A stretch of DNA of 64,000 nucleotides from CAWDJT01 sp963828705 (lineage in GTDB: Bacteria > Desulfobacterota > Syntrophobacteria > Syntrophobacterales > Syntrophobacteraceae), in NCBI GenBank assembly GCA_963828705.1, contig CAWHGA010000038.1:62001-126000 (forward strand). The letters run 5' to 3'. The notes under the pieces were generated by a model. The model saw only the letters and a list, made by a program, of their open reading frames with translations. It did not search any database and had not been told where the DNA came from. The first letter of the stretch is position 1, and each line of letters opens with the position of its first letter. The position numbers were made by a program, and so were the translations under genes. Positions 8,926 through 18,567 of this stretch are shown in pieces.

Positions 8926-10588
8926 TTAGCGTACGATGGCTCCTTGCGCCCCGGAAGATACGAGCCGGGCATAACGAGCCAGATAGCCTGTCGTAATCCG
9001 CGGTTGCGGTGGGCGCCACTGCTCCCGTCGCTTGGCCAAAGTGGTGTCATCGACCAGGAGTTCAATCCTTTTGTTGGGGATGTCGATACGGATCTGATCC
9101 CCTTCCTCCACCAGGGCGATGGGGCCGCCCACTGCGGCTTCCGGCGAGATGTGGCCGATGGCGGCTCCTTGGGTGCCGCCGCTGAAACGTCCGTCGGTGA
9201 TGAGGGCCACGTCCTTGCCCAGTCCCATGCCGACGATGGCGGCCGTCGGGGTGAGCATTTCCTGCATGCCGGGTCCGCCCTTGGGGCCTTCGTAGCGTAC
9301 CACCACCACGTCGCCGGGTTGGATCCGGCGCTGCGAGAATGGCTGTCGGCCGCATCGTTTTCGCTTTCGAAAACCCGCGCCCGACACGTGCGCTGGAGCA
9401 TTTCCGGGGCTACCGCCGACTGCTTCACCACCGCCCCTTCGGGGGCCAGGTTGCCATAGAGAATGGCGATGCCGCCTTCGGCATGGTAGGGGTTGTCCAG
9501 GGGGCGAATGACGGTATCGTCCAGCACCGAAGCCTTGGCCAGGTTTTCCCCCAGGGTCTACCGGTGACCGTCATCACCTGCAGGTGAAGAAGATCGCGGG
9601 AAGCTAGCTCCTTCATGACCGCCGGGACGCCGCCGGCCTGGTCCAGATCTTCCAGGAAATGGGCACCGCCCGGGCGCAGGCTGCACAGATGCGGTGTGCG
9701 GGCGCTGATCTGTGTTGAACAGCGCCAGATTCAGATCGATTCCGGCTTCATGGGCAATGGCCGGAACATGAAGGACGGTGTTGGTGGAGCAGCCCAGGGC
9801 CATGTCGACGGCCATGGCATTTTCGAAGGCCTCGCGGGTAGCAATGTCTCGCGGCAGGATGCTGTTGCGCACCAGTTCCATGATTTGCATCCCGGCAACT
9901 TTGGCCAGACGAATGCGGCTGGCGCTCACCGCGGGAATGGTGCCGTTGCCGGGCAGCCCCAGGCCCAGCGCCTCGGTGAGGCAATTCATGGAGTTGGCGG
10001 TGAACATGCCGGCGCACGACCCACAGCCCGGGCAGGCCTGATCTTCCAGTTCCAGCCAGTTCATCTTCCGTCATGCGACCCGCCTGAATGGCACCCACCG
10101 CCTCGAAAACCGAAACGAGATCGACCGGCTGCTTGCCGACGCGTCCCGCCAGCATCGGCCCGCCACTGATCACGATGGCCGGGATGTTGAGCCGCAGGGC
10201 CGCCATCAGCATGCCGGGAATGATTTTGTCGCAGTTGGGGATCAACACCAGACCGTCGAAGGGATGGGCCATGGCCATGATCTCCACGGAATCCGCGATC
10301 ACTTCCCGGCTGGCCAGGGAATAGCGCATCCCTGCGTGGTTCATGGCGATGCCGTCGCACACGCCGATGGTGCAAAATTCCATCGGGGTGCCTCCGGCAA
10401 GCCGAATCCCGGCCTTCACCGCTTCGGCGATCTTGTCCAGATGGATGTGACCGGGAATGATCTCATTGGCGGAATTGGCTACGCCGATGAGAGGGCGATG
10501 CGATCTCTTCCTGAGTGTACCCCATGGCCTTGAAGAGCGAACGGTGCGGTGCCTTTTCCATGCCTTTCTTCATAGCGTCGCTACGCAT
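8926..10588 (-). pseudogene. ilvD: Dihydroxy-acid dehydratase IlvD, six frameshifts as read
   Basis: Joined frames give a full-length IlvD of about 552 residues. Landmarks are MRSDAMKKGMEKAPHRSLFK (start), GVCDGIAMNHAGMRYSLASR, PNCDKIIPGMLM, ISGGPMLAG, ACPGCGSCAGMFTANSMNC, RPLDNPYHAEGGIAILYG, RYEGPKGGPGMQEML and TDGRFSGGT. IlvD dehydrates dihydroxyisovalerate and dihydroxymethylvalerate for valine and isoleucine synthesis using an iron-sulfur cluster. Frame changes fall near 10496, 10052, 9711, 9560, 9350 and 9330; one-base edits (for example restoring TAAGACC near 9560) recover the consensus at each. Catalytic motifs and total length are preserved, so I think the breaks are sequencing errors. 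ATG 10588 is preceded by AGGAG. Confidence 0.85.
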
Positions 10589-10802
10589 CTTTCTGGGACT
10601 CCTGCAATGGGTAAATGACCGCTTCTCTAGAGGACCATCCGTCATGACAAATCAAGGATACATCGTGTATTCAGCGCGAGGTATGGTCGCTGGCGAGTGT
10701 CCGTGAATTGCCTTCACAATTCACTATAAAGGTACTGTATCGTTCCCAAAAAAGGCAAGGAAAAAGACATCTTAAAGCAGACAGGCGCCTTCCGGAAATG
10801 GT

Positions 10803-10831
10803 TTGACAATTCTGTATGCAGCTTTTATAAG
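10803..10831 (+). promoter_or_regulatory. Sigma70-type promoter of the MerR-like regulator gene
   Basis: TTGACA (10803-10808), a 17-base spacer and TATAAG (10826-10831). It is followed by a repeated CTCAC(T) sequence (GCTCACTCACGCTAACTCAC, 10831-10850) and two TGTAC half-sites, which could be operator sequence for the downstream regulator; the operator part is inference. Confidence 0.7.
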
Positions 10832-10896
10832 CTCACTCACGCTAACTCACTTTGTACCGGTATTGTACAGCCGGCATTTTGTATAGGAGGAACTTG

Positions 10897-11346
10897 ATGG
10901 TCGATAACAACTCCAACGCCAGGGGGCTCTACCCCATTGGGATTGTGGCCGAACTCTTGGATATTCACCCGCGCACGCTGCGCATCTACGAACAGGAAGG
11001 TCTGATCAAACCCGCTCGGCGCGGTGGCAAGCGTTTCTATTCCAACAACGACCTGCAGTGGCTCAAATGCCTGCGTCGCTTGCTGGCCGATGACGGCCTC
11101 AACATCGCCGGCATCAAGAAGCTTCTTACCATAGCGCCATGTTGGGAGATTCGCAATTGCGGAGAGGAACATCGCCGCAGTTGCCCCGCCATCCTCAATT
11201 TCCCGGTGCCTTGCTGGGACCTGGTGCCCCGAAGCTGCACGGAAAAGGGCCAGGTTTGCGCCGAATGCGAGGTCTATCTCCAAAAAAAGAACCATGTGAT
11301 GATGCAGAAAGGCTGTGGCAACAATTCCAACCCCGTCATCCAATAA
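10897..11346 (+). CDS. MerR-family regulator with cysteine-rich C-terminus
   Basis: 149 residues. The N-terminus is a winged HTH of the MerR/HspR type (YPIGIVAELLDIHPRTLRIY, EGLIKPARRGGKRFYSNND), and a helix LRRLLADDGLNIAGIKKLL follows. Instead of a typical MerR coiled coil there is a cysteine-rich tail: CWEIRNC, RRSCPA, VPCWDL, RSC, QVCAECEVYL (about eight cysteines), which may hold an iron-sulfur cluster or sense redox state. Start ATG 10897 has TAGGAGG six to seven bases upstream. It is expressed from the promoter at 10803-10831 and lies 10 bp before a radical SAM gene, so the pair is probably an operon; whether the regulator controls it is unknown. Confidence 0.8.
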   Translation: MVDNNSNARGLYPIGIVAELLDIHPRTLRIYEQEGLIKPARRGGKRFYSNNDLQWLKCLRRLLADDGLNIAGIKKLLTIAPCWEIRNCGEEHRRSCPAILNFPVPCWDLVPRSCTEKGQVCAECEVYLQKKNHVMMQKGCGNNSNPVIQ

Positions 11347-11356
11347 GACCGCGCCG

Positions 11357-12301
11357 ATGCGAACCATCTTTGGCCCGGTACCCTCCCGTCGCCTGGGGCG
11401 ATCCCTGGGTATCGATGTGGTCGCTGCCAAAACCTGCTCCTACGATTGCCTTTATTGTGAATCCGGCCCAACCACGCACCTGACCCTGCAGCGGCAGCTC
11501 TTCGTAGCCCCCGACCAAGTGTTGTGCGAGCTGGACGACTACTTCGGGCAACATCCTGAGGGGGCCGATGTCCTGACTTTTTCCAGCGCTGGTGAACCAA
11601 CTTTGTATCTGGGCTTGGGGTGCTTGTTGGAAGCCATCAAACGGCGTTTCCCGCAGCTTCCGCTGGTAGTGCTGACCAACGGGTCGCTGCTGGGTGACCC
11701 AGAGGTCCGGCAGGAATTGCGGTTTGCCGACCGCGTGGTGCCGTCTCTGGATGCCGTCGACGATGAGGTTTTTCGCAGGCTCAATCGGCCCCATCCGTAC
11801 ATCGAGGTTGCGACGGTGATTGAAGGACTCCGAGCTTTTCGGCGTGATTACCGGGGTCAGTTTCATCTGGAAATCATGCTGGTTGCAGGCTTCAATGATC
11901 ATGACCAGCATCTCCGAGCACTCGCGCGGGTAGCCGAAAGCCTCAATCCGAATCGAATCGAACTTAACACCGTGGTGCGTCCGCCGGCTTGTCCCGGCAT
12001 CCGTGGACTCAGCCCCCTGCAAATGCGGATGGCAGCTCAGCAGTTTTCGCAGGGAAGGACCGAGATCATCGGGAAATTTGCTGGTCACGCGGAACAAAGA
12101 CAGGGGTCGGATCTTACCAGCCGGGTCTGCGATCTGCTCCGCCGTCGTCCCTGCACTGCGGAAGAAATGGTCGAATCCCTGGCGGTTTCCCGGGAAGCCT
12201 TGGAAAATGAACTTCTCCAATTGGAACGGGAAGGCATTGTGAGGATAACTGTCTTTGCGGGTTGCCGTTTTTTCCAGCTGACTGATCACCAGCCGTGTTG
12301 A
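11357..12301 (+). CDS. Radical SAM protein, COG0731-like
   Basis: 314 residues. It begins MRTIFGPVPSRRLGRSLGID, the signature opening of COG0731-type Fe-S oxidoreductases, followed by the radical SAM triad CSYDCLYCESG. TFSSAGEPTLYLGLG and LTNGSLL fit the SAM-binding GEP region. The C-terminal quarter (VCDLLRRRPCTAEEMVESLA..REALENELLQLEREG) reads as a winged-helix domain. The reaction is unknown; COG0731 includes the wyosine enzyme Taw1 of archaea, but bacterial members are uncharacterised. It starts 10 bp after the MerR-like gene without a clear ribosome binding site, suggesting translational coupling. Confidence 0.8.
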   Translation: MRTIFGPVPSRRLGRSLGIDVVAAKTCSYDCLYCESGPTTHLTLQRQLFVAPDQVLCELDDYFGQHPEGADVLTFSSAGEPTLYLGLGCLLEAIKRRFPQLPLVVLTNGSLLGDPEVRQELRFADRVVPSLDAVDDEVFRRLNRPHPYIEVATVIEGLRAFRRDYRGQFHLEIMLVAGFNDHDQHLRALARVAESLNPNRIELNTVVRPPACPGIRGLSPLQMRMAAQQFSQGRTEIIGKFAGHAEQRQGSDLTSRVCDLLRRRPCTAEEMVESLAVSREALENELLQLEREGIVRITVFAGCRFFQLTDHQPC

Positions 12302-12506
12302 CTACTGTCACCCCGCCCTTCAAGACACTTCTATCTCATCTGCAGATATGATACAGGAAGGCGTCCATTGTCGAACGGTATAGGAATTCCCGTGCCGGCC
12401 GTGTTGGTTTTTTGAGAAGCCCGAAGGGAACCTTTCACGGCCGTATCAAAGGTGTGAGTGATTGTATGCAATCAAACCGAATTTCAACTTTGAAGAGGAT
12501 AGTTCC

Positions 12507-15500
12507 ATGGCTTATGACGTCGGAATTGATGTAGGTTCTGTTAGCATCAATTGCGTGGTTATCGATGAACTTGGCCATGTCGTGTATGAATCACCGTACC
12601 TGCGCCATTTTGGTCAGGTGTACCCGGAAACCTGCGATCTGTTGAAGGAACTGCGGGCAAGGTTCGGCCCCGAGCAGATCCGTTCTGTGGCCTTTACCGG
12701 TGTGCACGGGCAGCTTTTGGGCGAAGTGTTGGGGGTTCCCCATGAGGTGGAGACCATTGCGCAGGTGTTGGGGGCAACGCACTTGATGCCCGACGTGCGG
12801 ACCATCATCAGTATGGGAGGGCAGGACGCGGCTGTGTTCCAGCTGTCCCATCACAATGGCGGTTGGCGTCTGGACGCCTTCAACATGAACGGACCGTGCG
12901 CTTCCGGGACCGGTTCATTCATTGATCAGCAGGCTGAGCGGTTGGCCTCATCCATCTATGGGGCGGACTATCAGGTGGATCAGGAAAGGGTTCAGCGAAC
13001 CCTGGAGGATTTCATCGCTTTGGGGCTAAAAAGCACCAATCCTGCACCGGTTGCCTGCCGATGCACGGTCTTCACCAAATCGGACATGATCCATTTGCAG
13101 AACAAAGGGGAACCGCTGCCCAATATCATCGCCGGGCTTCACTTGGGCAATGCGGCCAACTACGTCAGCACCATAGTGGCCAACCGGGAATTGACGGCCC
13201 CCATTGTATTCATTGGGGGGATGGCTTCCAACCCATTACAGGTCCAGGCCTTTCGGCATTACTACCCGGAGCTTCAAGTTCTGGCTCATCACACCTCCAT
13301 AGGTGCTCTCGGGGTGGCACTCCAGTCCCAACAAACCGGGAGAACTTGCCAACTGGATTGGACTCGGCTGGAACAGGGGCCACCGCGCTCGCACCTGGAA
13401 TTTCCCCGAGCGGAGCGCCTCCAACTGCAGCTCACCCATTTTGATACCGAGAACCAGTTGCCGCCATGGCCGGTTAGCTCCGGCAGAGTGCTGGATGTGT
13501 TTTTGGGGATCGACATCGGTTCCACTACCACCAAGTATGCGTTGATGGACGATACTGGGACAATTCTGCACAAATGCTATGTCCAGACCCAAGGAAGACC
13601 CATCGAGGTGACCCAGAAGCTTCTTGAGACACTCGCTCAGGAGGTTGGCGACCGGGTGCGGGTGCTGGCCATTGCCACCACCGGATCAGGCCGCAATGTC
13701 GTGGGAGATTTCCTCAGCGCCGATCTCATTATCGACGAGATCACTGCCCATGCCCGCGGGGCGGTGACAGTGGATCCGCTGGTGGATACTGTTTTCGAAA
13801 TTGGTGGTCAGGATTCCAAATACATCCGCATCGACCGTACCCATCCTCTGGATTTCGACATGAACAAGGTTTGTGCCGCCGGCACCGGCAGCTTCCTGCA
13901 CGAACTGGCCAACAAAATGAGGATCAATATCGTTGGGGAGTTTCAGGAAGCAGCGTTGGCGTCTGAGGAGCCGGTGTCTCTGGCGGAACGGTGTACGGTC
14001 TTTATGGAATCCGATTTGGCGAGCTACGCCCAAAAAGGTGCCGCGCGCGGGGATCTTATTGCCGGGTTGTGTTATGCCATTGTCTACAATTATGTAAATC
14101 GTGTGGTCGGTAAACGTCATATCGGCCAACGAATCATGTTTCTGGGTGGGCCGTCGCTCAATCAGGGCATTGTGGCTGCCTTTGAACGGGTGTTAAAGCG
14201 CCCGTTGGTGGTGCCTCGGCACCGTGAAGTCATGGGGGCTTACGGGGCGGCGTTGGCAGTGCGGGAAGCCTGGGAGCGCGGCGAAGTTCGACCGCAGAGT
14301 CGCGACCTCCAGAAACTGGCACAGATGGAGGTGGATCACACCGAATCCATCTGTCGGGCGGACCGTAAATGCCACAACGAATGCAAGCTCAAGGTCTACA
14401 ACTTTGGCGGGCGCAAGAGCGTTTGGGGTGGAGACTGCGGTCGTTACGAAGTCAACCTGGCCAGTAGCGCGCGTTTGCCTAATCCTTTTCAGGAACGACA
14501 GGTACTCTTCTATGAAGCGCTGGAAGGGCGGGCCGAGCGTCTCGGTGACCCCAGTGAAGTGAGTAGCCGACCCATTTCGGCCCCCACCGTCGGAGTTCCG
14601 CTGGCGCTCCATTCTTACGATTGGGGGGTCATGTGGGTCCATTTGTTGGCGGAGTTGGGTTTTCGGGTGCTTCTTAGTCCCGCCACCAACAATCGCTTGG
14701 TTTTGAGTGGTGTGGAGAGCATGACGGCTGAAACCTGTTTCCCGGTGAAAGTCTTTCATGGCCACGTGCGTTACCTTCTGGATTATGCTGATTTTCTCTT
14801 TCTACCCAATGTGATCAACGTGCCCACGCCGCAGTCGGAAGACCGAGGTTTGTACTGCCCACTGGTGGAAAGTTCACAGTATATGGCGAGGGCTGCCCTG
14901 GAGATCCCGGCGTCACGGCTCATTCGCCCGACCCTGCACCTGAAGGACGGTCCCCAGGCGCTTCTGGATGAGGTAAGAGACAGCCTCCCCCTGAAGTTTC
15001 GTCCCAGCCGCCGGAAGCTGGCCGAGATCCTGGAATTGGCTTGGGACAAGCAGGATGCGTTCCGGGAGCGGATGCTGTTGCGTGGCCAGGCGATTCTCCA
15101 GGGAATCCAACGCGATGAGCCGGTGTGGATTGTCACTGGCCGTCCCTACAATCTTTATGATGAACGGCTCAATCTGCAGTTGGGCCGGCAGTTGGCGCGC
15201 TTGGGGATTCACGCCCTGCCCATGGATTTCCTGAGGCTGGATGACGAAGACCTGAGCGATTTCCCGCGGATGTACTGGGGCCTGGGAGCGCGGGTGCTGC
15301 GAGCGGCCAAGCAAATCGCGCGAACCCCAGGCTGGTTCGGTGTGCACCTGACTAACTTCAGTTGCGGCGCGGATTCCTTCCTCGAGCACTTCTACCAGCA
15401 TATCTTGCAGGAAAAGCCGTCACTCATCCTGGAATTGGATGAACACAGTGCCGTTGCTGGCTTGCTCACCCGGATCGAGGCTTACCGCAATGTGGTGAAA

Positions 15501-15569
15501 ACCATTCAGCTCAGAAGCGGTTCCGTTCCAATCGTGAACATGGACCAGGTCAGTGGGAATGCAGGTTAG
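12507..15569 (+). CDS. Large acyl-CoA dehydratase activase (tandem BadF/BcrA ATPase domains plus DUF2229)
   Basis: 1020 residues. Domain 1 (about 1-290) and domain 2 (about 330-600) are both ASKHA ATPases of the BadF/BcrA/HgdC family: DVGIDVGSVSINCVV and FLGIDIGSTTTKYALMD phosphate loops, ISMGGQDAAVF and FEIGGQDSKYIRID, and the cluster-ligand regions NGPCASGTGSFIDQQAERLA and KVCAAGTGSFLHELANKM. The remaining 400 residues contain CRADRKCHNECKLKVYNFGG and a DUF2229-type domain (VGVPLALHSYDWGVMW, MTAETCFPVKVFHGH). Such proteins power ATP-driven electron transfer to a 2-hydroxyacyl- or benzoyl-CoA-type partner, but the substrate of this giant subtype is unknown. The next gene is the matching HgdB-like protein. 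Start ATG 12507 gives the canonical domain opening. Confidence 0.85.
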   Translation: MAYDVGIDVGSVSINCVVIDELGHVVYESPYLRHFGQVYPETCDLLKELRARFGPEQIRSVAFTGVHGQLLGEVLGVPHEVETIAQVLGATHLMPDVRTIISMGGQDAAVFQLSHHNGGWRLDAFNMNGPCASGTGSFIDQQAERLASSIYGADYQVDQERVQRTLEDFIALGLKSTNPAPVACRCTVFTKSDMIHLQNKGEPLPNIIAGLHLGNAANYVSTIVANRELTAPIVFIGGMASNPLQVQAFRHYYPELQVLAHHTSIGALGVALQSQQTGRTCQLDWTRLEQGPPRSHLEFPRAERLQLQLTHFDTENQLPPWPVSSGRVLDVFLGIDIGSTTTKYALMDDTGTILHKCYVQTQGRPIEVTQKLLETLAQEVGDRVRVLAIATTGSGRNVVGDFLSADLIIDEITAHARGAVTVDPLVDTVFEIGGQDSKYIRIDRTHPLDFDMNKVCAAGTGSFLHELANKMRINIVGEFQEAALASEEPVSLAERCTVFMESDLASYAQKGAARGDLIAGLCYAIVYNYVNRVVGKRHIGQRIMFLGGPSLNQGIVAAFERVLKRPLVVPRHREVMGAYGAALAVREAWERGEVRPQSRDLQKLAQMEVDHTESICRADRKCHNECKLKVYNFGGRKSVWGGDCGRYEVNLASSARLPNPFQERQVLFYEALEGRAERLGDPSEVSSRPISAPTVGVPLALHSYDWGVMWVHLLAELGFRVLLSPATNNRLVLSGVESMTAETCFPVKVFHGHVRYLLDYADFLFLPNVINVPTPQSEDRGLYCPLVESSQYMARAALEIPASRLIRPTLHLKDGPQALLDEVRDSLPLKFRPSRRKLAEILELAWDKQDAFRERMLLRGQAILQGIQRDEPVWIVTGRPYNLYDERLNLQLGRQLARLGIHALPMDFLRLDDEDLSDFPRMYWGLGARVLRAAKQIARTPGWFGVHLTNFSCGADSFLEHFYQHILQEKPSLILELDEHSAVAGLLTRIEAYRNVVKTIQLRSGSVPIVNMDQVSGNAG

Positions 15570-15682
15570 TGCGATAATGGTTGGTCTACCTGGACCTTAT
15601 TGAGAAGTTGTGATGAAATGACCTAACTGCCTTGGTGAAGGGTTCTAGATCAACCCCTTCACTGGCTGAAAAGAGGATGGTA

Positions 15683-17050
15683 ATGACTGTTGCCGAGACC
15701 TTTGGTTCGTTTGAAGTTCTCCAACAGAAGGTCGGCCGTTTCGATGTGTCGGGCAGAATCTTGCTGATCCCCGAAATGAACCCATTTGCGTCGCGTCTGT
15801 TGGCTGCCAGTTTCCGAGCTTTTGGCGTGTCCGCGCAGGTCATGGAGACCTACACGGGCTTGGCTTGGGGCAAGGAATTCACCTCGGGCAAAGAATGCTT
15901 CCCCTGTCAGATCACGCTGGGGGATATTTTGGAACACCTCCACCAGGAAAAGCAGCGGCTGGGGGGAGCCTTTTCCGCCGATCGGTATGTCTACTTCCTG
16001 CCCGAAGCGGACGGTCCCTGCCGGTTTGGCATGTACAACAAGATGCAGCGGTTTGTGTTGGATCGGTTCGAAGAATTCCAGGACATCCCCATTGCCTACC
16101 TTTCGACCCAGGATTCTTATTCGGTGGCGGGTTTGCTGCCAGCTAGGGAGGCGCGCTACTTTCGGCGGCTCGCCTACATGGCTTGCATCCTTGCCGATGT
16201 CTTGGAACGGGTGGTGTGGCGGGTGCGGCCTTACGAATTGCGGCCCGGGATGACCGATGCCTTTATGGAACGGTCACTCACAGCCATGGTGTCCCTCATC
16301 GAAACGGTTGGCGCCAAACGACACTTTCACCATCTCTTCGCCCTGTTGGAAGATATCACCGCCACGGCACGCACCTTCATCGACGCAGGACAGCCGCGTC
16401 GGCCGCGGATTGGGATTGTTGGCGAGATCTACCTGCGCTGCCATCCCCAAGCCAACCAGCAGATCATTCGAGAAATCGAACGGCTGGGCGGTGAAGTGGT
16501 CAATGCGACTTTGGGGGAATGGGTCAACTACATCTCCTACGAAACCGCTCGGCGACTGCGGCGGGACCTCCATCAGGCCTGGCAAAGACGGGAATTTAGG
16601 TCTTTGCCGGGGATATGTCGGCAGTGGCTGGAGCAGGAAATCGAGAAGCTGTATCAGATTTGGCGCCAGCAGCAGGCCTATCGGCGGGCCTGGCGCCATC
16701 TCAACATCCAACCCGACCATCAAATCGCAACCATCGAGAAGTGGCTGGACAACAATCATTTGTTTCACTTTGACATCGGCACGGAGGCGGCACTCAGCAT
16801 TGGTGGGGCGCTGGAATATGCACATGATGGCTTCGATGGAGTGGTCAATGTCTATCCATTCACTTGCATGCCCAGCACCATCTGTTCGGCAATTCTCAAG
16901 CCGCTCCTGCACCAGATGAGGATCCCCTACCTCGATGCCTCCTTCGATGGTACTAGCCAGCCCAATCATGAAGCCGTTTTGCGAACCTTCATGTATCAGG
17001 CCCAACAACATCAATATCAAGGAAACAACGGTAAGGTTTCATCCCTATGA
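15683..17050 (+). CDS. HgdB-like (2-hydroxyacyl-CoA dehydratase-type) partner of the giant activase
   Basis: 455 residues. Conserved cysteine regions SGKECFPCQITLGDILEHL and YFLPEADGPCRFGMYNKMQ, plus NVYPFTCMPSTICSAIL near the C-terminus, match the HgdB/COG3580-3581 group that always pairs with the large BadF fusion protein. These cysteines probably bind a 4Fe-4S cluster that receives electrons from the activase. GSFEVLQQKVGRFDVSGRIL near the start is a lead-in without known function. Start ATG 15683 has AAGAGG six bases upstream. The stop overlaps the RNase G start as ATGA. Physiological substrate unknown. Confidence 0.75.
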   Translation: MTVAETFGSFEVLQQKVGRFDVSGRILLIPEMNPFASRLLAASFRAFGVSAQVMETYTGLAWGKEFTSGKECFPCQITLGDILEHLHQEKQRLGGAFSADRYVYFLPEADGPCRFGMYNKMQRFVLDRFEEFQDIPIAYLSTQDSYSVAGLLPAREARYFRRLAYMACILADVLERVVWRVRPYELRPGMTDAFMERSLTAMVSLIETVGAKRHFHHLFALLEDITATARTFIDAGQPRRPRIGIVGEIYLRCHPQANQQIIREIERLGGEVVNATLGEWVNYISYETARRLRRDLHQAWQRREFRSLPGICRQWLEQEIEKLYQIWRQQQAYRRAWRHLNIQPDHQIATIEKWLDNNHLFHFDIGTEAALSIGGALEYAHDGFDGVVNVYPFTCMPSTICSAILKPLLHQMRIPYLDASFDGTSQPNHEAVLRTFMYQAQQHQYQGNNGKVSSL

Positions 17051-18567
17051 ATCAAACCATGCTCATCAATGCGCTTCATCCGGAGGAATTCCGGGTTGCT
17101 ATGGTGGAAAACCAGCTACTGGAAGGTTTCTTTCTGGAAACCGCAACCCGCGGCAAGGTGGTGGGAAACATCTACAAAGGCATCATCACCAAGGTGCAAC
17201 CCAGCCTTCAGGCCGCATTTGTCAACTATGGTGTGGAAAAGCAAGGCTTCCTGTCCCTCTCCGAGATCCATCCCGAGTATTTTCATGAAGACGTGGATAC
17301 CAAAGGTGGGGAGAAACAGCGCATCCAGAAACTGGTGAAACCGGGGCAGGAAGTGCTGGTTCAGGTGGAAAAGGAAGAGGTTGGCAACAAGGGCGCGGCC
17401 CTCACAACTTATGTGTCGCTTGCCGGCCGTTGTGTCGTGCTGATGCCGGGTCAGCCGCAGGTTGGTGTCTCCCGTAAAATTGAGGATGGGACCCAGCGGG
17501 AAAGACTCAAGGAGATGATCCAGGAACTGAAGGTGCCGGAAGGTTTCGGTGTCATCGTGCGCACTGCCGCCGAGGACCTGACCAAACGAGAGATCAACAA
17601 AGATCTCGATTATCTCCTGCGCCTCTGGGAGGAAATCCGCAAACGCGTGCTGGAAACCGCGGCGCCTGCCCTCATCTACAAGGAGCGTGATCTGGCCATT
17701 CGCGTTATTCGGGATTATTTCAATCCCAGTATCAAAACCATACTGGTGGATGACAAGGAAGTGCACCACCGGGTCAAGGAATTCCTGCAGATCATCAACC
17801 CGGGCCACAAACACATCGTCAAGCTGCACAAGGATAAAGGACCCATTTTCCACAAGTACAACCTGGAGAACCAGATCGAACAGCTGTTTCACAAGCGGGT
17901 TCAGCTCAAATCCGGGGGGTCTCTGGTGATCGATGCGACCGAAGCCCTGGTGGCTATTGATGTGAATTCAGGGCGGGCAACGCGCGAGCAGGCTTTGGAG
18001 GAAACCGTCTTCAAGGTCAATATGGAAGCCGCCGCCGAGATTCCGAGGCAGTTGCGTCTGCGCGATTTGGGTGGATTGGTGGTGATCGACTTCATCGACA
18101 TGCGTGAAGGTCGCCACATCCGCGAGGTGGAGAAGCACCTGCGGGAGGAACTCAAGAAGGACAAGGCCAAAACCACGGTGGGGCGGATCTCGCGTTTCGG
18201 TCTCCTGGAACTGTCCCGGCAGCACCTGGGACTCAATGTCCGTCTGGGGTCCTATGCGGACTGCCCGCATTGTCAGGGTACGGGCATGGTCCGTTCCACG
18301 GAAGCCAGCGCTATCTACCATTTGCGCAAGATCTGGCTGGTGCTGGCCAAGAAAGACATCGCGGTGGTGAAGGGGACTCTGCCCCTGGATGTGGCCAACT
18401 ACCTCCTCAACCAGAAGCGCCAGGATCTGATCCATCTCGAGGAGACCTACCAGGTTTCCATCCAGCTTGAGGGATCCGTCGGCATTTTGCCGCAGGAAGC
18501 TAGTTTTGAATTCGTCCCTCGGGAATCGTCCCCTTCAGATCAATCGCCTGGTACCTGCAATTGTTAG
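17047..18567 (+). CDS. rng: Ribonuclease G (RNase E/G family)
   Basis: 506 residues, the usual RNase G length. An N-terminal S1 RNA-binding region (VGNIYKGIITKVQPSLQAAF, GFLSLSEIHPEYF) is followed by an RNase H-like region and the DNase I-like catalytic core with LVAIDVNSGRATREQALEE and GLVVIDFIDMREGRH, whose two aspartates coordinate Mg2+. The zinc-link motif DCPHCQGTGMV is near the C-terminus. It has no RNase E scaffold tail. RNase G cleaves single-stranded RNA for 16S 5' end maturation and mRNA turnover. The ATG overlaps the stop of the HgdB-like gene (ATGA), so translation is coupled. Its 3' end overlaps the convergent LOG gene by 4 bp. Confidence 0.95.
   Translation: MNQTMLINALHPEEFRVAMVENQLLEGFFLETATRGKVVGNIYKGIITKVQPSLQAAFVNYGVEKQGFLSLSEIHPEYFHEDVDTKGGEKQRIQKLVKPGQEVLVQVEKEEVGNKGAALTTYVSLAGRCVVLMPGQPQVGVSRKIEDGTQRERLKEMIQELKVPEGFGVIVRTAAEDLTKREINKDLDYLLRLWEEIRKRVLETAAPALIYKERDLAIRVIRDYFNPSIKTILVDDKEVHHRVKEFLQIINPGHKHIVKLHKDKGPIFHKYNLENQIEQLFHKRVQLKSGGSLVIDATEALVAIDVNSGRATREQALEETVFKVNMEAAAEIPRQLRLRDLGGLVVIDFIDMREGRHIREVEKHLREELKKDKAKTTVGRISRFGLLELSRQHLGLNVRLGSYADCPHCQGTGMVRSTEASAIYHLRKIWLVLAKKDIAVVKGTLPLDVANYLLNQKRQDLIHLEETYQVSIQLEGSVGILPQEASFEFVPRESSPSDQSPGTCNC

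Noticed and set aside
8926..10588. Programmed frameshifting in ilvD or other broken genes
   Set aside because: No slippery heptamer plus pseudoknot arrangement; multiple breaks of both signs in enzymes never known to use recoding.
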